This document shows, piece by piece, positions 12,730 through 13,049 of a DNA stretch of 13,049 nt (positions are counted from its first letter, which is position 1; each line of letters begins with the position of its first letter). The notes under the pieces are model-generated. The model made no database searches. It had not been told where the DNA came from and saw only the letters and a program-made list of their open reading frames with translations. Position numbers and translations under genes: made by a program. The stretch comes from Chloroflexota bacterium (GTDB lineage Bacteria > Chloroflexota > Limnocylindria > Limnocylindrales > CSP1-4): NCBI GenBank assembly GCA_021812735.1, contig JAKAMV010000186.1, positions 1-13,049 on the forward strand, written 5' to 3'.

Positions 12730-13049
12730 CTCGATGACCCCCCGTTGCCCGTGTTGTGGGTCGGCTTCGGCTTGGGCGTCGGCTTCGGCTTGGGCGTCGG
12801 CTTCGGCTTGGGCGTCGACGACGGTGTCGGCGTCGGCGTCGGCGTCGACGAGGGCGTCGGCGTCGACGAGGGCGTCGGCGTCGGCGTCTGCCTGGGCTTG
12901 CTGGACGGCGTGACGGGGTGGCTGGGCTTGGGCTTCTGCGTGGGATGCGGTTTGGCGGTGGGCGCCGGGGTGGCGCTGCCCGGCGCGGGCGACGCCGTGG
13001 CGGGCGCCGGCGATCCCGCCGGGGGCGGAGAGCCGCCGGGCTCGGGGCT
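12726..13049 (-). CDS. C-terminal tail of a Pro/Thr/Ser/Lys-rich protein, N-terminus outside window
   Basis: The last 107 codons of a minus-strand gene whose beginning lies beyond the right edge. The frame is continuous from the edge to TGA (12726-12728) and is read as coding because composition is consistently Pro, Thr, Ser, Ala and Lys, changing in blocks: an Ala/Pro/Gly part, a KPHPTQKPKPSHP part, PTPTPSSTPTP blocks, three copies of TPKPKP, then HNTGNGGSSS. Such low-complexity tails are common in exported proteins as cell-wall-spanning or disordered linkers; no LPxTG-type sorting signal or membrane anchor is present. The stop overlaps the TTG start of the response regulator, so the gene is likely the first visible member of a three-gene operon and may be linked to the signal sensed. 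The domain family cannot be told from the tail. Confidence 0.75.
   Translation of the reverse strand, partial: SPEPGGSPPPAGSPAPATASPAPGSATPAPTAKPHPTQKPKPSHPVTPSSKPRQTPTPTPSSTPTPSSTPTPTPTPSSTPKPKPTPKPKPTPKPKPTHNTGNGGSSS
12760..12887. repeat. In-frame coding minisatellite (18-bp and 6-bp repeats)
   Basis: Three exact 18-bp copies of GTCGGCTTCGGCTTGGGC lie at 12760-12777, 12778-12795 and 12796-12813. They encode, on the minus strand, repeated Pro-Lys-Pro-Thr units. Two 18-bp copies of GTCGACGAGGGCGTCGGC follow (12844-12861, 12862-12879), among runs of GTCGGC (Pro-Thr). All periods are multiples of three. Confidence 0.85.

Noticed and set aside
12455..12913. Plus-strand frame with Ala-Ser-Ala-Trp repeats
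   Set aside because: It is the complement of the regulator start and the Pro/Thr/Lys repeat; the minus-strand reading is continuous with the operon and has a plausible exported-tail composition.

Overview
This is a GC-rich chromosomal segment with strong G/C preference at third codon positions. It holds eleven protein genes (two cut by the window edges) and two long repeat-rich intergenic regions. I see no tRNA, rRNA, insertion sequence or CRISPR array. The gene types, GTG and TTG starts, mixed Shine-Dalgarno and apparently leaderless starts, and GC-rich palindromic intergenic repeats would fit a high-GC soil or water bacterium such as a Chloroflexota lineage (Limnocylindria-like) or an actinobacterium. 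That placement is inference; no marker gene is present.

Left block (1-3849): a glutamine-synthetase-family enzyme (minus strand, C-terminus outside the window) lies downstream of a short-chain dehydrogenase. Both diverge from a 12-TM APC-family amino acid/amine permease that ends in a strong hairpin terminator. This grouping resembles gene sets that import amines or amino acids and process them after gamma-glutamylation.

Middle block (3850-7641): a repeat-filled intergenic region (3850-4326), a LolA/RseB-like protein without a signal peptide (minus), a divergent cupredoxin-like lipoprotein that has lost two of four copper ligands, class II fumarase FumC (minus), then a second repeat-filled intergenic region (7212-7641). 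Both repeat regions contain the same 17-nt palindrome, in pairs set exactly 29 nt apart, with the two pairs of each region also separated by the same distance. The two clusters bracket the three genes. This dispersed, phased palindrome family is the most unusual feature here.

Right block (7642-13049): a plus-strand operon of flavin reductase, alpha/beta hydrolase and enoyl-CoA hydratase (gaps of 20 and -4 nt), suggesting oxidative catabolism whose oxygenase is elsewhere. It converges on a minus-strand two-component operon: a protein with a Pro/Thr/Ser/Lys-rich C-terminal tail (N-terminus outside the window), an OmpR-type response regulator starting with TTG, and a CHASE4-like/HAMP/HisKA sensor kinase starting with GTG. 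Each start codon overlaps the preceding stop by 4 nt. The kinase H-box reads HNLRA instead of the usual HExxT/N.

Three genes that head transcription units (LolA-like, fumC, flavin reductase) lack a Shine-Dalgarno and carry a TAnnnT box 6-7 nt before the start codon, suggesting leaderless mRNAs. Downstream genes and the permease/SDR pair use Shine-Dalgarno sites.
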